NCBI GenBank assembly: GCA_027625915.1
Contig: JANTQA010000047.1
Coordinates: forward strand, 2,976,001 to 3,040,000
From: Anaeramoeba flamelloides
Taxonomy: Eukaryota; Metamonada; Anaeramoebidae
Direction: 5' to 3'
DNA: 64,000 nucleotides
Positions 11,951-24,105 of this stretch are shown here, piece by piece (position 1 is the first letter of the stretch; the number at the start of each line of letters is the position of its first letter). The translations under genes and the position numbers were made by a program. Below the pieces are notes generated by a model. The model was not told where the DNA came from. It searched no databases and saw nothing but the letters and a program-made list of their open reading frames with translations.

Positions 11951-12070
11951 AAGGTGGATGAATCTTCTTTACATTGGGAAGAAGAGTTTCTAAAGAAAAA
12001 GAACAAGTGGTTACTTGCTCATACTGTGATATCGAAACACAAAAAGTAAATACATACATACATATATATA

Positions 12071-12640
12071 TCTAAACTTTATTTATTTAAAATGAGTTTA
12101 ATATTTTTAACAAATATCAATTCTTTTTTCGGGTTGATCTTTGAATGACAAATAAAAAATAAGTAGAATAATAAAAATCAAAGAACAGTAGATAATTGCA
12201 TGAAATAAAACAAATAACTCAATATATTTGCTCAAAAATAGAAAAACCCAAATTCTAAGTTTCCAATTGAGAAAAAGAAGAATTTTCATTTTGATCTTCA
12301 TTATTGAAGATCAAATAAAATTACAATAGAAATAAATATCATTCCTCTACAATCATTTTTACTTTCTCAATAACATTACAATTAGACATTTTTACCAAGT
12401 GACTAGAGATCTTGTAAGAAAAAAAAATTTGCAAATGAATTATGTGCTATAAAAAAAAATCGAAAAAAAAAGAAAGTTAAAATGTGAAAAAATGATATCA
12501 ATTTTGGAATTTGCGAAATAAAATTTACTTCAAAGTTATATTCAAACTCTTTAAACATATGTAGTTCACCCTAATAACTCGGTAAATTTGACTGTAAAAT
12601 GATTTTGATTGGAAAAGAGTTGTTCTGGGTATGAGTTACA
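12071..12640 (-). mobile_element. Degenerate MITE, family B (copy 4, inverted)
   Basis: Begins TAAACTTTATTTATTT, the inverted right end of family B, followed by ACAAATATCAATT and later GACTAGAGATCTTGTAAGAA, all matching the inverse of the better B copies. It sits tail to tail with the B copy before it. The far end is eroded. Confidence 0.5.
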
Positions 12641-12654
12641 ACTATAAAATCTAT

Positions 12655-13200
12655 ATATATAAACTAAAATTCAAAATTTTCCACACAGCTAAAACTTTCC
12701 AAACAATCACAATAATACAATTTCATTGAAATTGGAGATAATTTTGATTTTTTTAAAATATGAAAATCATTTTTTCATCTTTTAGTTTTTTTTGTTTTCA
12801 TTTCATTGTTTGAATTACGTAATTTGTTTCGTTGGATCAAAATTTTTTGAGCAATTGATATTATGGTTAAAGTTAAGTTGTTCAAAATAGAAGAACTCAA
12901 ATAAAATTAGTTGGTAGTCTCTAACCTTTGATCAATCAATAATCCTGTTAGAATTTAAACAAATTTTCTAATGTATTTTTTTGTTTTGCTCTCTCCAAAA
13001 TTTTTAACACACCGATAATTTATTTGTATTGATAATTATTTATTTATTGTTGTGTGAGTATTGTAATTTATCAAGAAGTGTTAACATTTCAATTAGTGAA
13101 TGGTTCTAATTTGGTAAATCTTCTTGAATTGATTATATAAGTTTTTTTCTTCACAAATTGAATTTTGGTGTGTTAAAAATTTTGAATTGGGGTTTATATA
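12655..13200 (+). mobile_element. MITE, family C (copy 1)
   Basis: A 546-bp element with terminal inverted repeats: TATATAAACTAAAATTCAAA on the left and the inverse of TATATAAACCCCAATTCAAA on the right. It is nearly identical to the copy at 46275-46816, which indicates recent activity. No coding capacity is visible. Confidence 0.82.
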
Positions 13201-13962
13201 TTCCTTTTTTCTTATTTGCCCTTCAAAGATCAACACTAAAAAATAATTGATAATTGGAAAAAATAGTAAACTCATTTTGAGGAAATAAAGTTTAGATATA
13301 TATATGTTAAGATTTCTTATGAAAAATATTTTATTGTGGCTCTTGAATAATAAAATACTTTATAAGTAAACTTTTTAGGTATCTTTTCATTTAAGAAACA
13401 ATTAAAAATTACAATATTAAGTTTTATTTTTATAATTTAACATTTTTATCTTTTTTTATTTTGTTTTAAAACCGAGGAATAATTTTGATTTGTTTTTGGA
13501 TAATAATCTTCAACATGAAAATTTTAAATTCAAGATCGTGAATTACTTTGAACTAAATTTCATTTTAAACATAAGCATAAAAATAATTAAGTTTCAAATT
13601 TTTTTTTTTGAATATGAATCACCAACAATTGTGCGATTCTTCGAATTAATGAAAAAAAGTTTGTTGATCTGTTTTTTTCTAAAATTTAAGGAAAAAAAAA
13701 TTTTTTGTAATCAAGTTTGTGCTTTTTATAAACATCACTTTCCTTGACAAATTAATGAAGAATTTGGATTTAAAAATATTAAAAATTATTTTGTTCTGTA
13801 TAAAATTGGAAGAAAAAAAATTGTTATTTTGAAAAAATGAAAAAAAAAAAATAATTAGGACTTGTTGCGAGAATGTTTTTTAAAATTGACTGAAAAAAAA
13901 CATTTTAGATCAGAAAACGGTTTAATTGACACTTGAATATTTAAAAAAATATAAAAAAAACA
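13201..13962. other. AT-rich region, no gene recognised
   Basis: One plus-strand frame of 85 codons (13490-13747) is open, but it has a Phe/Lys/Ile composition typical of A/T runs and no recognisable motif. I see no repeat boundary here. Confidence 0.5.
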
Positions 13963-14033
13963 TTCGGAATCCGGGAATTGAACCCGGGCCAACTGGGTGA
14001 AAACCAGACGTTCTACCACTATACTAATCCCGA
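13963..14033 (-). tRNA. tRNA-Glu (anticodon UUC)
   Basis: Read on the minus strand, 71 nt without intron. The acceptor arm TCGGGAT pairs with ATTCCGA over seven pairs with one G-U. The T arm CCGGG-TTCAATT-CCCGG is perfect and contains a good B box. The D region GTATAGTGGTAGAAC carries an A box. The anticodon loop TTTTCAC places TTC at 34-36, reading GAA for glutamate. Weak points are one T-T mismatch at the base of the anticodon stem and an A-A mismatch in the D stem. No CCA is encoded, as usual in eukaryotes. It is probably functional. Confidence 0.9.
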
Positions 14034-14811
14034 TAGACATTTTTTAACGATTTTTGAGAAATTGAAAAACATTCTTTACAAACAAAAATGACAACTTCTC
14101 TCAAAACTTTGATAATTTTTACATTTTTTTTACTAAAAGAAACCAGATTAAATTTTTTGATCTAGTCGTATAACATATACCAACAAGATATAAATTTACA
14201 TAAGAAGCTAATGTATTTAGATTCGATTCCGTTAATAGATCAATAAAGTAGAGTAAGTAATTTTTTACATCAAACAAAGTTATCTAATATTTAATTTTTT
14301 CTATAAATTAATGGGCTTATCAAAAACATACCTTATTAAATGTTGATCCAGTTTTGCAATATTCATAAAATAAAATGAATAATTAAGAGTATTGGTGATT
14401 ATTTTTATTATCTCTCTTTGAGCATTCCATGTTCTTCTTGATTTTTTTATTTATAAACAATTACAGAGATTTTCAAAAAAGTTATATATTTGAGAAATAA
14501 ATTTAAAAAACTAATTTTTGTTAAATAAAATACATAATATGATTTCCTGTTCTGATGAAATTAGTTTAGTGTCTAAAAATGAATTCTTTCAGATATCTTG
14601 TAATAACAATTGTTGAATTTTTTTTCGAAATATTAAATATTAAAAAAACTAATTATATTTTTGTTAATATATTTTATTACTATTAAAAAAATTTAGATAA
14701 CAAATTCAACATTGAAAAAAAGTAAATACACTTAAAATAGTCATCTTTTCGCATTTTATTAAAGTGTAGAATATTTAATAAAGATATATATATATATATA
14801 TATATATATTA
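14034..14811. other. AT-rich region, no gene recognised
   Basis: Upstream flank of the tRNA on its strand. It ends in a TA microsatellite (about 14787-14808). No exon or RNA gene seen. Confidence 0.5.
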
Positions 14812-15345
14812 TACCATTTTTTACTTAAAGTGACCTAATAGTTGTGAATGAAACATATATATTGATAAGGTTTGAACCGATAGTAAATAAAAAATTTATG
14901 ATGAAAATTTCCCCAATGAAATGATTTTTTCTCATTTTACTTGTTTTTTTCATTCGATTTTGTTTTTAAATCTAATTCCTTTACAAATTTTTTTTTCTTA
15001 TAAGATCTCAAACTAAAGTAAAAAATATTGTGATTCTAATGTTATTGAAACAGTGGAATAAATATTTTTCTAAAATTTTATTGATTTCTTTAGAATTTTA
15101 TTTTGAACTTCAATAGTAGATCAAAATGAACATTATTATTTTTCTCAATAGTCCCTAAAAATTTGAGTTTATCAATTTAAAAGAAAATATATGAATTTTT
15201 TAGTTTTATTCCATACGAATACACACTATCCTTTAATGTATATTATTCTTCTTAATTCTTATTTGATCTTCAGAGGTCAATTTTATAAAAATAATTGATA
15301 TTTGAAAAAATACCACGAACTTTTTACTGCAACAACCTCGATATA
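14812..15345 (+). mobile_element. Degenerate MITE, family B (copy 5)
   Basis: Follows the B consensus: ATTGTGATTCTAATGTTATT, a TTATTTTTCTCAATAGTCCC segment, then CTTCAGAGGTCAATTTTATA and AATAATTGATATTTGAAAAA near the right end. The termini are eroded, so the limits are approximate. Confidence 0.5.
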
Positions 15346-15634
15346 CTTTCATATTAAAGATATCCAAAAACAAACAAGTGTATCATCTTTAAAATGCTAA
15401 TGGAAAATAGGCTCCACATGTTATGGAAATACCAACCCACAATAAAGCGAGAACATACTGATTAATAGACCTAATCAAACTTGAATAACACAAACTCCCA
15501 GGTACACAAAAAAATGAATCAAGAAAAAAATTGTAAATTCACAAAAAGGAATCAATTGAAAAAATCAAAAAAAAAAAAAGAAAAGAAAAGAGAAAAAACT
15601 TATGTTCTACAGACCAATATAAATTAAAATCTTT

Positions 15635-16110
15635 TTCCGTCAAATGAGCCCAGTTTTATTGAAGAAATAGAACTTATTCTCTCTAAATGTAGTTCATTAT
15701 TCTTCTCATAATAAAGTTTGAATTTTAAGATCTAGATCATTATTGCTAATTTAATGAATTTTTTTTTTTATTTTGATTTGAAATTATTATTTAATTTTTT
15801 TTTTTAAAAAAGTAAATTTGAAAAAAAAAATTATTGAAACACTGTAATTAACTTTCAGAAAAGCGAATCTTTGTATGTTCTTTTAAAAGGAATATAAACT
15901 CCATTTCACTCAAAGGGGCCCATCCGAAAATAAAAAAGTCACTTTATTTTTAAGAATAAACCAAACTTAGATTGTTTAGAAATACGAAAAATCATAAACT
16001 TCGTATTAGAGTTGACAATCATGAAAGAAAAGCCTAGACAAATCATAAATTTCAAAAAAAAAAAAAAAATAAGAAATAATAATAAAATTAAATTGAACTC
16101 ATATGATTTG
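15635..16110. mobile_element. Two family D MITE halves joined in opposite orientation
   Basis: 15635-15890 matches the left half of the intact D copy at 46815 in plus orientation (GAGCCCAGTTTTATTGAAGA). From 15895 the sequence is the right end of D in inverted orientation (TAAACTCCATTTCACTCAAA). This is either two truncated copies inserted end to end or one internally rearranged copy. Confidence 0.6.
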
Positions 16111-16605
16111 ATGTTTTTTTTTTTTGATAAGAAGAAATTTATAAATATACATATAATGATCTGTTGAATCCTACAAGATATAAATTTTATCAATTTTTAT
16201 AAATTTATAGAGTCAGAGTAAAATCAAAGATTTTACTCAATCTCTTTAGTTTATGGAATAATAAATTTCATTTTTATTATATATTAAATTTGTCAAAAAG
16301 ATAAATTAAGAAAATTTCCTTTTCTTTCTTTATTAAAAAAGCATCATTCAGCTTTTTTTTTTTTTTTTCGTATTCTGTACATTCCAGAAATCAATGAATT
16401 TTGAAGATACAACAACAATTTTCAAAAAAAACTATGGTTAAGTTTAGAAATTAGGGATATATATTTGACAACATACAATTTATTTTTTTTTATTATTTCT
16501 TCTGTTTGTTTAGAAAATCATTCTATTTTCAAATCAAAACAAAAAATAAATAAAAAAAACTAACTACAGTTTTCTCCTTGTTTTCTATTTTATTTATGAA
16601 GTGTT
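16111..16605. other. AT-rich region, no gene recognised
   Basis: Lies downstream of the PH-domain gene on its strand. Nothing coding seen. Confidence 0.45.
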
Positions 16606-16780
16606 CTAGGTTTTTTTTATTTTTTGAAATAAACAGAAAATTTTAATAAATTTTCGGTTTATTTCAAAAAAATAAAAAAAACCTAACAAAAATCTATTTT
16701 TTTTAAAATAAACAAAAAAGTCAGGAAAACCAAATGACAAAATAAGAGGAATTAAAAAATCTACCCTTCCATAGAAATGA
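16606..16780. repeat. Palindrome cluster, family H (copy 2)
   Basis: A single large hairpin, about 16612-16686. The arms are CTAGGTTTTTTTTATTTTTT and its inverse, with inner palindromes TGAAATAAACAGAAAATTT and AAATTTTCGGTTTATTTCA. It is followed by a degraded second module. It lies about 300 bp beyond the stop codon of the PH-domain gene. Confidence 0.7.
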
Positions 16781-16959
16781 AATAAAATAAAATTGTTCTT
16801 GTTTTAAAAAAATAAAAAAAAATAGTTTTTATTATTATCAAAAATATATTATTCAATTTTAAAATTCATAATAATTTTTTTAAAAAAGAAAAAAAGAAAA
16901 AAAGAAGAAAAAAGAAAAAAGAAAAAAGAAAATGGAAAAAGGAAAAAGATGAAAACAAT

Positions 16960-16961
16960 AA

Positions 16962-16995
<34 letters not shown>
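16960..16995. repeat. Long poly(A) tract
   Basis: A run of about 27 A after a purine-rich AAAAG-repeat stretch at 16880-16950, just downstream of the PH gene stop codon. On the gene's own strand it is a long T/pyrimidine tract in the 3' flank. Confidence 0.8.
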
Positions 16996-16997
<2 letters not shown>

Positions 16998-17071
16998 AAA
17001 AAAAACTTAATTTTTTTTTTTTGATTTAAATTTCGAACCAAACTTCCATTTTTTATTTGAAGGCGATCTAT

Positions 17072-17976
17072 TTAAATTCTTTGATGACTTTTTACTCTTA
17101 AGACTATTTTGTGAAGTTGAAAAGTTTTTTTTTTGTGTATTTTGTAAAAATTGTAATTTTGAATTGGTCTGGTATCAAATTCATCATTGATGCATTCGGC
17201 CAATTCGATATATTCTGTGTTTTCTTGTATAACTTGAATGGAAATTGAGATTAATTCTGAGCATAAGCCATCAATTATTGAATCAAAAATTAAAGGTTCA
17301 TCCTCTTCTGGTTCTGGATTCATTAATAAGAGTAATTGCTTTTCGATTTGTTGTATCTCATGTAGATCCTGCTTTAAAAGATCTTCCAATTGTTCAGTAA
17401 GGTTATTTGATTTGAATAGATCTTTATTTTCTTCGATATTTGTTGATGATTGTAAATCCTTTTGTGTAAGGGGAATTAATGGCAAAGGGTCTTCGTAAAA
17501 ATCTTGAACTTTTCTTAAAAAAGAATGGAGTGCATTTTCTTCTTCATCATCGGAGATTTCTTCCCTTTTGGGCGTTTTAACTATATAACTTCTCCGTAAA
17601 TGCAAACCCATTTCTTCTGTTTGCTTTCCTAAGAAGTCTAATGATAAATAGTCTTCTTCATTATTAAAATCCCCAATACTTAAATTATCAGATATTTGAG
17701 AAGCTGAATCATATAATGATATCGGGAAAGCATCAAATCCATATAATTCGCTATGCACAGTTGATGATATGCTTTGTGTTTCAGTGGATATTCGTTCAAG
17801 ATTTGATTTTAATTGTTTATTAACAATTCCATTCTCATTATTGTCATTTTTGTTGATGTCTACTTGTTTATTCTTAATTCCAACTAGATGATTTAATTTG
17901 CTTTCAAATTCTAATTTTCTATCAAATACAGATCCTTTTAAAGAATTCCATTTATTATGAAAAATATACTATTGTG

Positions 17977-18009
<33 letters not shown>

Positions 18010-20594
18010 TGGTGTGTATGTGTGTGTATGTAGGTGTGAGTTTGTGTGTGTGGAAAGAAGATAAGGTTTACAAAAAAAAAAAAAAAATAATTATTATTTA
18101 ATTGGAAAATAAGATTTTATAAATAAAGATTTAATATATTTTACTTGTGATTTTGAAATTAAAAATTTTATAAAAGGATATTTATTTTTAACCGTTGATA
18201 AGATTTCTTGGGGATCATTCTCGGTGTTCATTTCATTGAAATGGAGCATATTTATTAATAATGATGCGATTTTATCAATTAATTCGAATTGTTTATATTC
18301 ATTACAAACCAAATTGCTAATTAAAAGTATTGTGCCAAAAATATTCTGTAAAGAAGAATCAAAAAGATTAAAAAAATGCTTTGTTGATAAAATATTCTTT
18401 TCATCCAAGAGCTCTATTTTTAATTATAATAATTTTTTTATGATATAATTAATAAGATTAAAATTATGTTTGAGAAGAAGAAGAAGAAGAAAAAGAAAAA
18501 GATTTTAAATAATTATAAATAAAATATTATTTTATCAAAAAACTTGTTTGGTTAACATAGATTTAATAAATATAGAATATCTGGCAAAGAGTTTATATAC
18601 ATATCTTTTATTAGAATCTCAGTATCTCTTTTATGTTAACTCAAATAAATAAAAATATTTGAACTTCTAATTATTTTAATATTCATAAAGGTATGTTGTT
18701 GTGAGAAATAATTGCTTATTAAAATTTAAAATAATTCAATTCTTATTTGAAAAAAGCAATTCTAAAGAAAAAAATTGTTTTCTTGCATATTACAAAGAAC
18801 GAATGAGTAAATAGTAAAAAGGATTGTTTATTTAATAACCTTAACAACAAATTCAATTTCTAGTAAAAAAAAATATTATTAGAATTAAATAAAAATTATT
18901 TGAAATTTCTTTACAGGGATAATGTACAAAATTTTTTTCATTTATTTTTAAATAAAATAGAATTATGGGATCACAAAATGAAAATTTTAGCAATTTATTG
19001 TAAAAGGTGATATTTTTCAATAATTTAACAAATTGTATTTTTGGGAAAATTATTAAATTTCAATTTTGATCAAATTCTCATTTTTTTCAAAATAGTTAAT
19101 TTCATTGAAATATATTGACTGTAAGCATTTAAAACACCCTTCACTAGTAGGTTAATGTGGGTTTAGAGTATGTTAGAGTAGGCTTGGGTGGTTTGGATGG
19201 TATACTAGAAAATTTTGGCAAGGATTTTGAGAAAAAAAAATAATTCAGAGACAAATTAGACTTTTGCAACTTGTTTTAAGGGGAAAAAAATTTCCACTTA
19301 ACTTTATGTGTTAAAATTGGGTTTTCGAACAAATTTTTCAAAATATTTATTATTGATGATTTCAAGATTTTGAATTTTCTACAATTTAAGTAATAAAATA
19401 CTACCAATCAAAAAATAATCTTTTTGATTTTTCCTCCCACAATTATAAAAAAAATATTACAAACTTTCATACCAATAATAATAATCAAGAAACTCTTCAA
19501 AAATATGAAAAACTTCAATTTGACCAATTTTGAAATTTAATAATATACCCGTATTTTTGTATGTTTTTTTAACTAGATAAAAATTGTTTTTAAAAAGTAA
19601 AAAAAAACTAAAGAACCAATCTCCAAATCTATCTAGAATAATATTTATACACTAATAATTAAAATTGTTTAAGATTTATTATGTGTTTTCAGCTTTGTAA
19701 AAAAAAAGAGAAATTGAATTTTTTCATTGTAATGTGTTGCTTTTAAATCTAGATTTTAAAAAAATAATTTTTAGAGCACTGATAATGGATTAGTGGTAAC
19801 AGTTGCCCAAATTACAATCCAAAGAATGTTGGTGTTAGATTCCTTTTAACCATATTATTTTTGATTGTTTATCATTTTCTCAAAAATCACCAAGTTCTAA
19901 TTTTAATTAAAAATCGGGATTCCGCATCCTAGAACAACACTAATTCTTTGAAGAAATCATCTTGCCGATTAAAATCTTTTTAAATATTTTAAAAATAAAA
20001 ATGAATAAGAATCGGAACAAAAGTCCTCCCAATTTATGAAGTGAATCAGATTCTTGAGAGAATTTACCAGATCTTCACGATGTTAAGCGATATCTCTAAT
20101 TCAAATTTGGAGTTGAGGACTTGCCTTCAAGCTCCTTTAAGTGCCTAACCTTTCCAGAATTCAAAAAAATAAAGTAAAATAAAAAAAATTTAGTCTATTT
20201 TTTTTTGAATTCTGGAAAACCTAGGACAAACAGGTAAACTTTTGGTACTCACTCTTTAATGGAAAATAATAATATTTTTTTTCCTTATTTTTTCAATTAT
20301 CAAGAAAAAATTATAATAACCTTTCAAGTTTGATCTTGAAATTGTTAAAAAATATTTTTTGGTTTTTTTTCGAATACTTTGCAGTATTGGTAAAATTAAA
20401 TGTATTTTTTGATTTTAAAAAATTATTGCGAAAATTGGTTTTTTTTTTTAAATTTTTTGTTAAACAATTTGTAATTTAATCTTATAATATCTTGTTATAA
20501 TTCTTTTTTTAAATTAAATTTTGATATAACTTTATTGCTTTTTTATTTCTTGTTTTAAATGTATTTGTATACTCGTTACATGTGTATGTATGTA

Positions 20595-20625
<31 letters not shown>

Positions 20626-20638
20626 AGTGTGTATGTGT

Positions 20639-20728
<90 letters not shown>

Positions 20729-23700
20729 CCAGATATACCATATTTAAAAACAATGTGCTAAAATTCAATAAACGGGGTATTTGCATTGGAATCTATAATC
20801 TATTTTTCAGATTTTATTATTATAAATGGCTCCTTGATTATTTGTAATATTAACCACTATTTAATTAAACATTTATGAAATTTAAAATCTTGTATACAAA
20901 TTAAAAAATTATAAAAGTTGCATTTTAATTAATTTGAAGAATATTAAATAATTTTTACAAAAAGAAATTAAATTCTGAATCAAGGAAGTTATTTCGAAAA
21001 AAGGATGGCAAATTTATTTTAAAATATCTTATTTACACACAATCCTAATATAACAACCCAAATATCAAGAATTGTCATTCATCATTAATTTATTGAGTGT
21101 TAATGCCAATCTAAGTTGTTTGTTTGGAAGACAAATCTTTACTAAAATACATAATATTTTCTGAATCTTCCATTTTATATGATATTTTTATTTGAATTCT
21201 AAAAATTGACTGTATGGCCTTACTTTAATAAAAGATATTAAAAGTTTCTGATCTCAATAATTTATCAGATATTTTCCAAGGTGAAAATTGGTGGTTTATT
21301 ATTTTCATTTTGATTGTAAAAAAGTTTTTCCTAAGAGTGTCAATCTTGATAAATTTTCCAATAAATGGAAAAAATTAGAGCGGTATTTTATTGTTTAAAA
21401 AATTGTTTGTGTACTTATCATATTCCTCGTTTTGATTATAATTATTGTGTACATTGTTTTGTTCAAAAAAAGTATAATTTTTTTTTTTCATTTTTTGGAA
21501 ATATTTTAATGAATATATTTTGAAATAAATCCCATAGTCACTGACTCAATCAGTATTAATATTCCTCTTAATTTTATATCACCAATTTGCAAATAGAAAC
21601 AGATTACTAAAAGAGAGGATCGATTGATATTTTAAAAAAAAAAAATGCCACACTTTTTTGGAAATACCTTACATTACTCAACTTTTTGTAAATTATACAA
21701 AAGAAATAAATATTTTAAATATCATTACAGATTTTGATCATTTTCTTTGGGATCGTTTCGTAGAGTTCCGTAGAGTAATATCTTTTCTAGAATTTAAAAG
21801 AATTGAGTAAAATCTTTGATTTTTCTCTATTCTTTTGAATTTTGGAAAAGCTAATGGCGGTTTTTTTTTAATTTTTGAAATGAAAAGAAAATTTATTAAA
21901 TTATCTTTTTATTACAAAAAGTAAAAAAAAAACTAAAGGCGGTTTTCTTGAGGTTTACTGTTTTATTTGTAAAATGTTCGAGGTTTTTTTGAGGTTTTCT
22001 ATTTTGTTTCGAAAATCTATTGATTTTCGTTAAGTTTTCTTGAGGTTTTCTATTTATTTGTGAAGTGTTATAGGTTTTTTTGAGGTTTTCTATTTTATTT
22101 CAAAAAACCTAGAACACTTCACAAATAAATAGAAAACTCAAAAAAACCTAACGAAAATCCATTGATTTTCCAAATAAACAGTAAACTCAAGAAAAGCTAA
22201 CGGTGGTTTTCCAGAATTCAAAAGAATTGAACAAAATCTTAGATTTTTCTCAATTCTTTTAAATTCTAGAAAAGCTAACGGCAGTTTTTTTTAATTTAGG
22301 GAAATAAAAAGAAAAATTATTTAATTTTCGGTTTATTTCTCAAATTAAAAAAACTTAATGGCAAATCAGGAGGAATTAACAACCCCTACCTTAAATAATA
22401 ATAAAAAAACACATAATTTTTTTCAATTAAATTTGGAAAATAGAAAAAAAAAAAAAAAAGATCTTTCAAAAAAGAAAATCTAAAAAAAAAAAAATGAAAA
22501 ATCAAACGAGTGTTATAAATATCCGACAAATCATTTTCTTTTTGTTGTAAGAGTGGTTTTGGTAAAGTCCAAGAAAAGACAAATAATAGAATAATTAAAA
22601 AATGCAAATGTATCAAATTGTTTTCAAGGTTTTGTATTTGTGTTGAAGGATCTGAGGAATTGAGAAAATCTGTGAAGAGATTATTGATTTTTAAAAAATT
22701 GCAGTTTTCTTGGATATAATTTGGCAAGTTGATTGGATTTTTTAAATGAATTAATATTGAGAAGATTTTGATTAGTAATGCTTCAAAAAATTTTTCCAAA
22801 TCAGTATATGAAGACATTGTGGAGTTCAGGAATTGGCCTGAATCACTTAACAACGCCATTGAGTCCTTATTGGAGAAAATTGCTAGGAAAGAGGAAATGG
22901 TCAAGATTTGCAAAGGATCTGAGTTTATCAAAAAGACGGGAGTCTTTTTTGAAGGAGAAATCAACACTTTGAATTCTTCACCATTTTCTGAAAACATTCT
23001 TATACTTTCAATAGTGTTGCATGGGATGAGAATATTATTTTTATCTGTTAAATTCCTTAATTCAAGATTATTTGGCGTTAATAAGCATAATTTTTCTTCA
23101 GTTATAAAACTCATTGAGTCAAGAAATTGATATTTTTCAATAAAGGTGACTTTGTGTTGGTTTTTGTTTTTTTTTATTTTTTTGTTGTGTTTGAATTGGT
23201 TTCAGAGAAAATAGTTTTTTGATCAAAGAATTAAGACAAAGGAACTCATTAATTTTTTGTTTTTGTTTTTGTTGTTTTTTTTGTTGTTGTTTTTTTTTGT
23301 TGTTGTTGTTTTTGTTTTTGTTGTTTTTGTTGTTGTTTTTTTTATATACATTAAATGAGAAAAAGATTGTGTTTTTTCAAAAGAAGATTATATACATTGG
23401 TTTTTCTTTGTATTTGCATTCAGAAGAAATTGTTTAATCGTACAAACACCATCTGGGTTTATTTTAATTTTTACAAGGTCGGGATTTTGTGATTGGTTTG
23501 AGCTTTGTTCTTTGTTTTCTTTAATTTTGTTATTTGGCAAATTTCCAATTTGTAAAAGATTGCTCAATTGACTCGACCATCTTAAGCCTTCATTTAAATT
23601 ATCTGTTGAATACAGGTATTCCATTGGCTGTTTGTTAATTAATTTGAAACAAAATTTTTGTTTTTTTGTCATTTGTTTTTTTGTATTCTTGCAAAGATCT

Positions 23701-24105
23701 TCTTCGGAGACATGTTGAAAGGTGAGTCCAGATAAGGGTAATTGCTGGAGAAATGGTTTCTTTTTTTCATATTCTTTCAACGACTTATAACACAATAGCC
23801 TTCTTGAATAAAGAACAAAATATCTTTTACTCACACTCTTCCATAAGGCTAAATTTATTTTATTTTTTTTGTTTTTATTTGTTTGATCGTTTATTGAGAA
23901 TTCAGAAAGAAAAGGTTTGGTTTTAAACAATTAAAAGATTTCTTATTGAACAAAGAGGTGTTGTCTTTTTTTTTTTAAAAAAAAGCCTTTTGGCACAAAT
24001 TTCCAAATATTATTGAAAAATAAAAAAAGAAAAAAACAAAAAAAAACCTTTATAAGTGTAAAGGTATCCTTGCAAAATGATTTGTTCGTCAGTATTGTTA
24101 TTCAT
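17072..24105 (-). CDS. PH-domain protein, five exons, function unknown
   Basis: Exons: 24105-24048, 23848-23396, 23149-22508, 18413-18145 and about 17969-17072. The first two join in phase to MNNNTDEQIILQGYLYTYK-ALWKSVSKRYFVLYSRR, a classic PH-domain start (GYL, then KRYFVLY). The domain ends near GLRWSSQLSNLL, about residues 10-130. PH domains bind phosphoinositides or proteins at membranes. A following part (about residues 200-260, IPCNTIESIRMFS) could be a second PH-like fold; this is inference. The rest is helical with an acidic C-terminus (ISDDEEENA, EPEEDEP). Introns are 199, 246, about 4,080 and about 175 nt. The last junction does not close: the donor at 18144 is phase 0 while the only AG just before the open frame, at 17970, needs phase 2. 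A missed microexon or the acceptor before 17872 could explain it. Start chosen because the exon supplies the missing first strand of the PH domain. Confidence 0.7.
19215..19590 (-). repeat. Interspersed repeat, family N (copy 1)
   Basis: Inverted relative to 31365-31700. Both share ACTTTTGCAACTTGTTTTAA, a run GGGGAAAAAAATTTCCACTT and GATTTTTCCTC (given in the orientation found here). It lies in the long intron of the PH-domain gene. Ends were not resolved. Confidence 0.6.
20144..20270. repeat. Palindrome cluster, family H (copy 3)
   Basis: One hairpin, 20148-20222. The arms are CCTTTCCAGAATTCAAAAAA and its inverse TTTTTTGAATTCTGGAAAAC, with AT-rich centre. It has the module B type core seen in the other clusters and lies in the long PH-gene intron. 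Confidence 0.7.
20581..20727. repeat. TA and TG microsatellites
   Basis: A TA tract (about 20601-20624) followed by about 45 TG units (to 20727) with few interruptions. It lies inside the long intron of the PH gene. Cys/Val or Thr/His frames across it are artefacts of the repeat. Confidence 0.95.
20993..21663 (+). mobile_element. MITE, family A (copy 2)
   Basis: A 671-bp element with ends TTCGAAAAAAGGATGGCA and TGCCACACTTTTTTGGAA (inverted repeats). It is about 100 bp longer than the copies at 10.8 and 32.3 kb, the extra lying in the left third. It sits in the long intron of the PH-domain gene. Confidence 0.75.
21748..22398. repeat. Palindrome cluster, family H (copy 4, largest)
   Basis: Five consecutive palindromic modules separated by GCTAACGG-like spacers. 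The order by eye is B (TCTAGAATTTAAAAGAATTG and inverse), A (TTTTTAATTTTTGAAATGAA and near-inverse), then C, a palindrome of about 260 bp centred near 22090 (GAAGTGTTATAGGTTTTTTT against its inverse), then B again, then A again. The left edge carries CGTAGAGTTCCGTAGAGT. The right edge is CCCCTACCTTAAATAATAAT. It lies in the long intron, 110 bp from exon 3 of the PH gene. Confidence 0.8.

Noticed and set aside
19135-19205. G-rich stretch with TTAGAG/TAGG words, telomere-like
   Set aside because: No regular unit is present. It is too degenerate to call an interstitial telomeric repeat.
19785-19845. tRNA-like A box and B box (TGGATTAGTGG ... TGTTAGATTCC)
   Set aside because: The spacing is plausible, but no T stem, acceptor stem or anticodon stem forms. 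At most it is a decayed tRNA-derived fragment.
20532-20847. Cys-Val and Thr-His repeat frames
   Set aside because: Direct translations of the TG/CA microsatellite.
21748-22398. CRISPR array or integron attC array
   Set aside because: The repeats are palindromic modules without constant-length unique spacers, and the context is intronic eukaryotic DNA.
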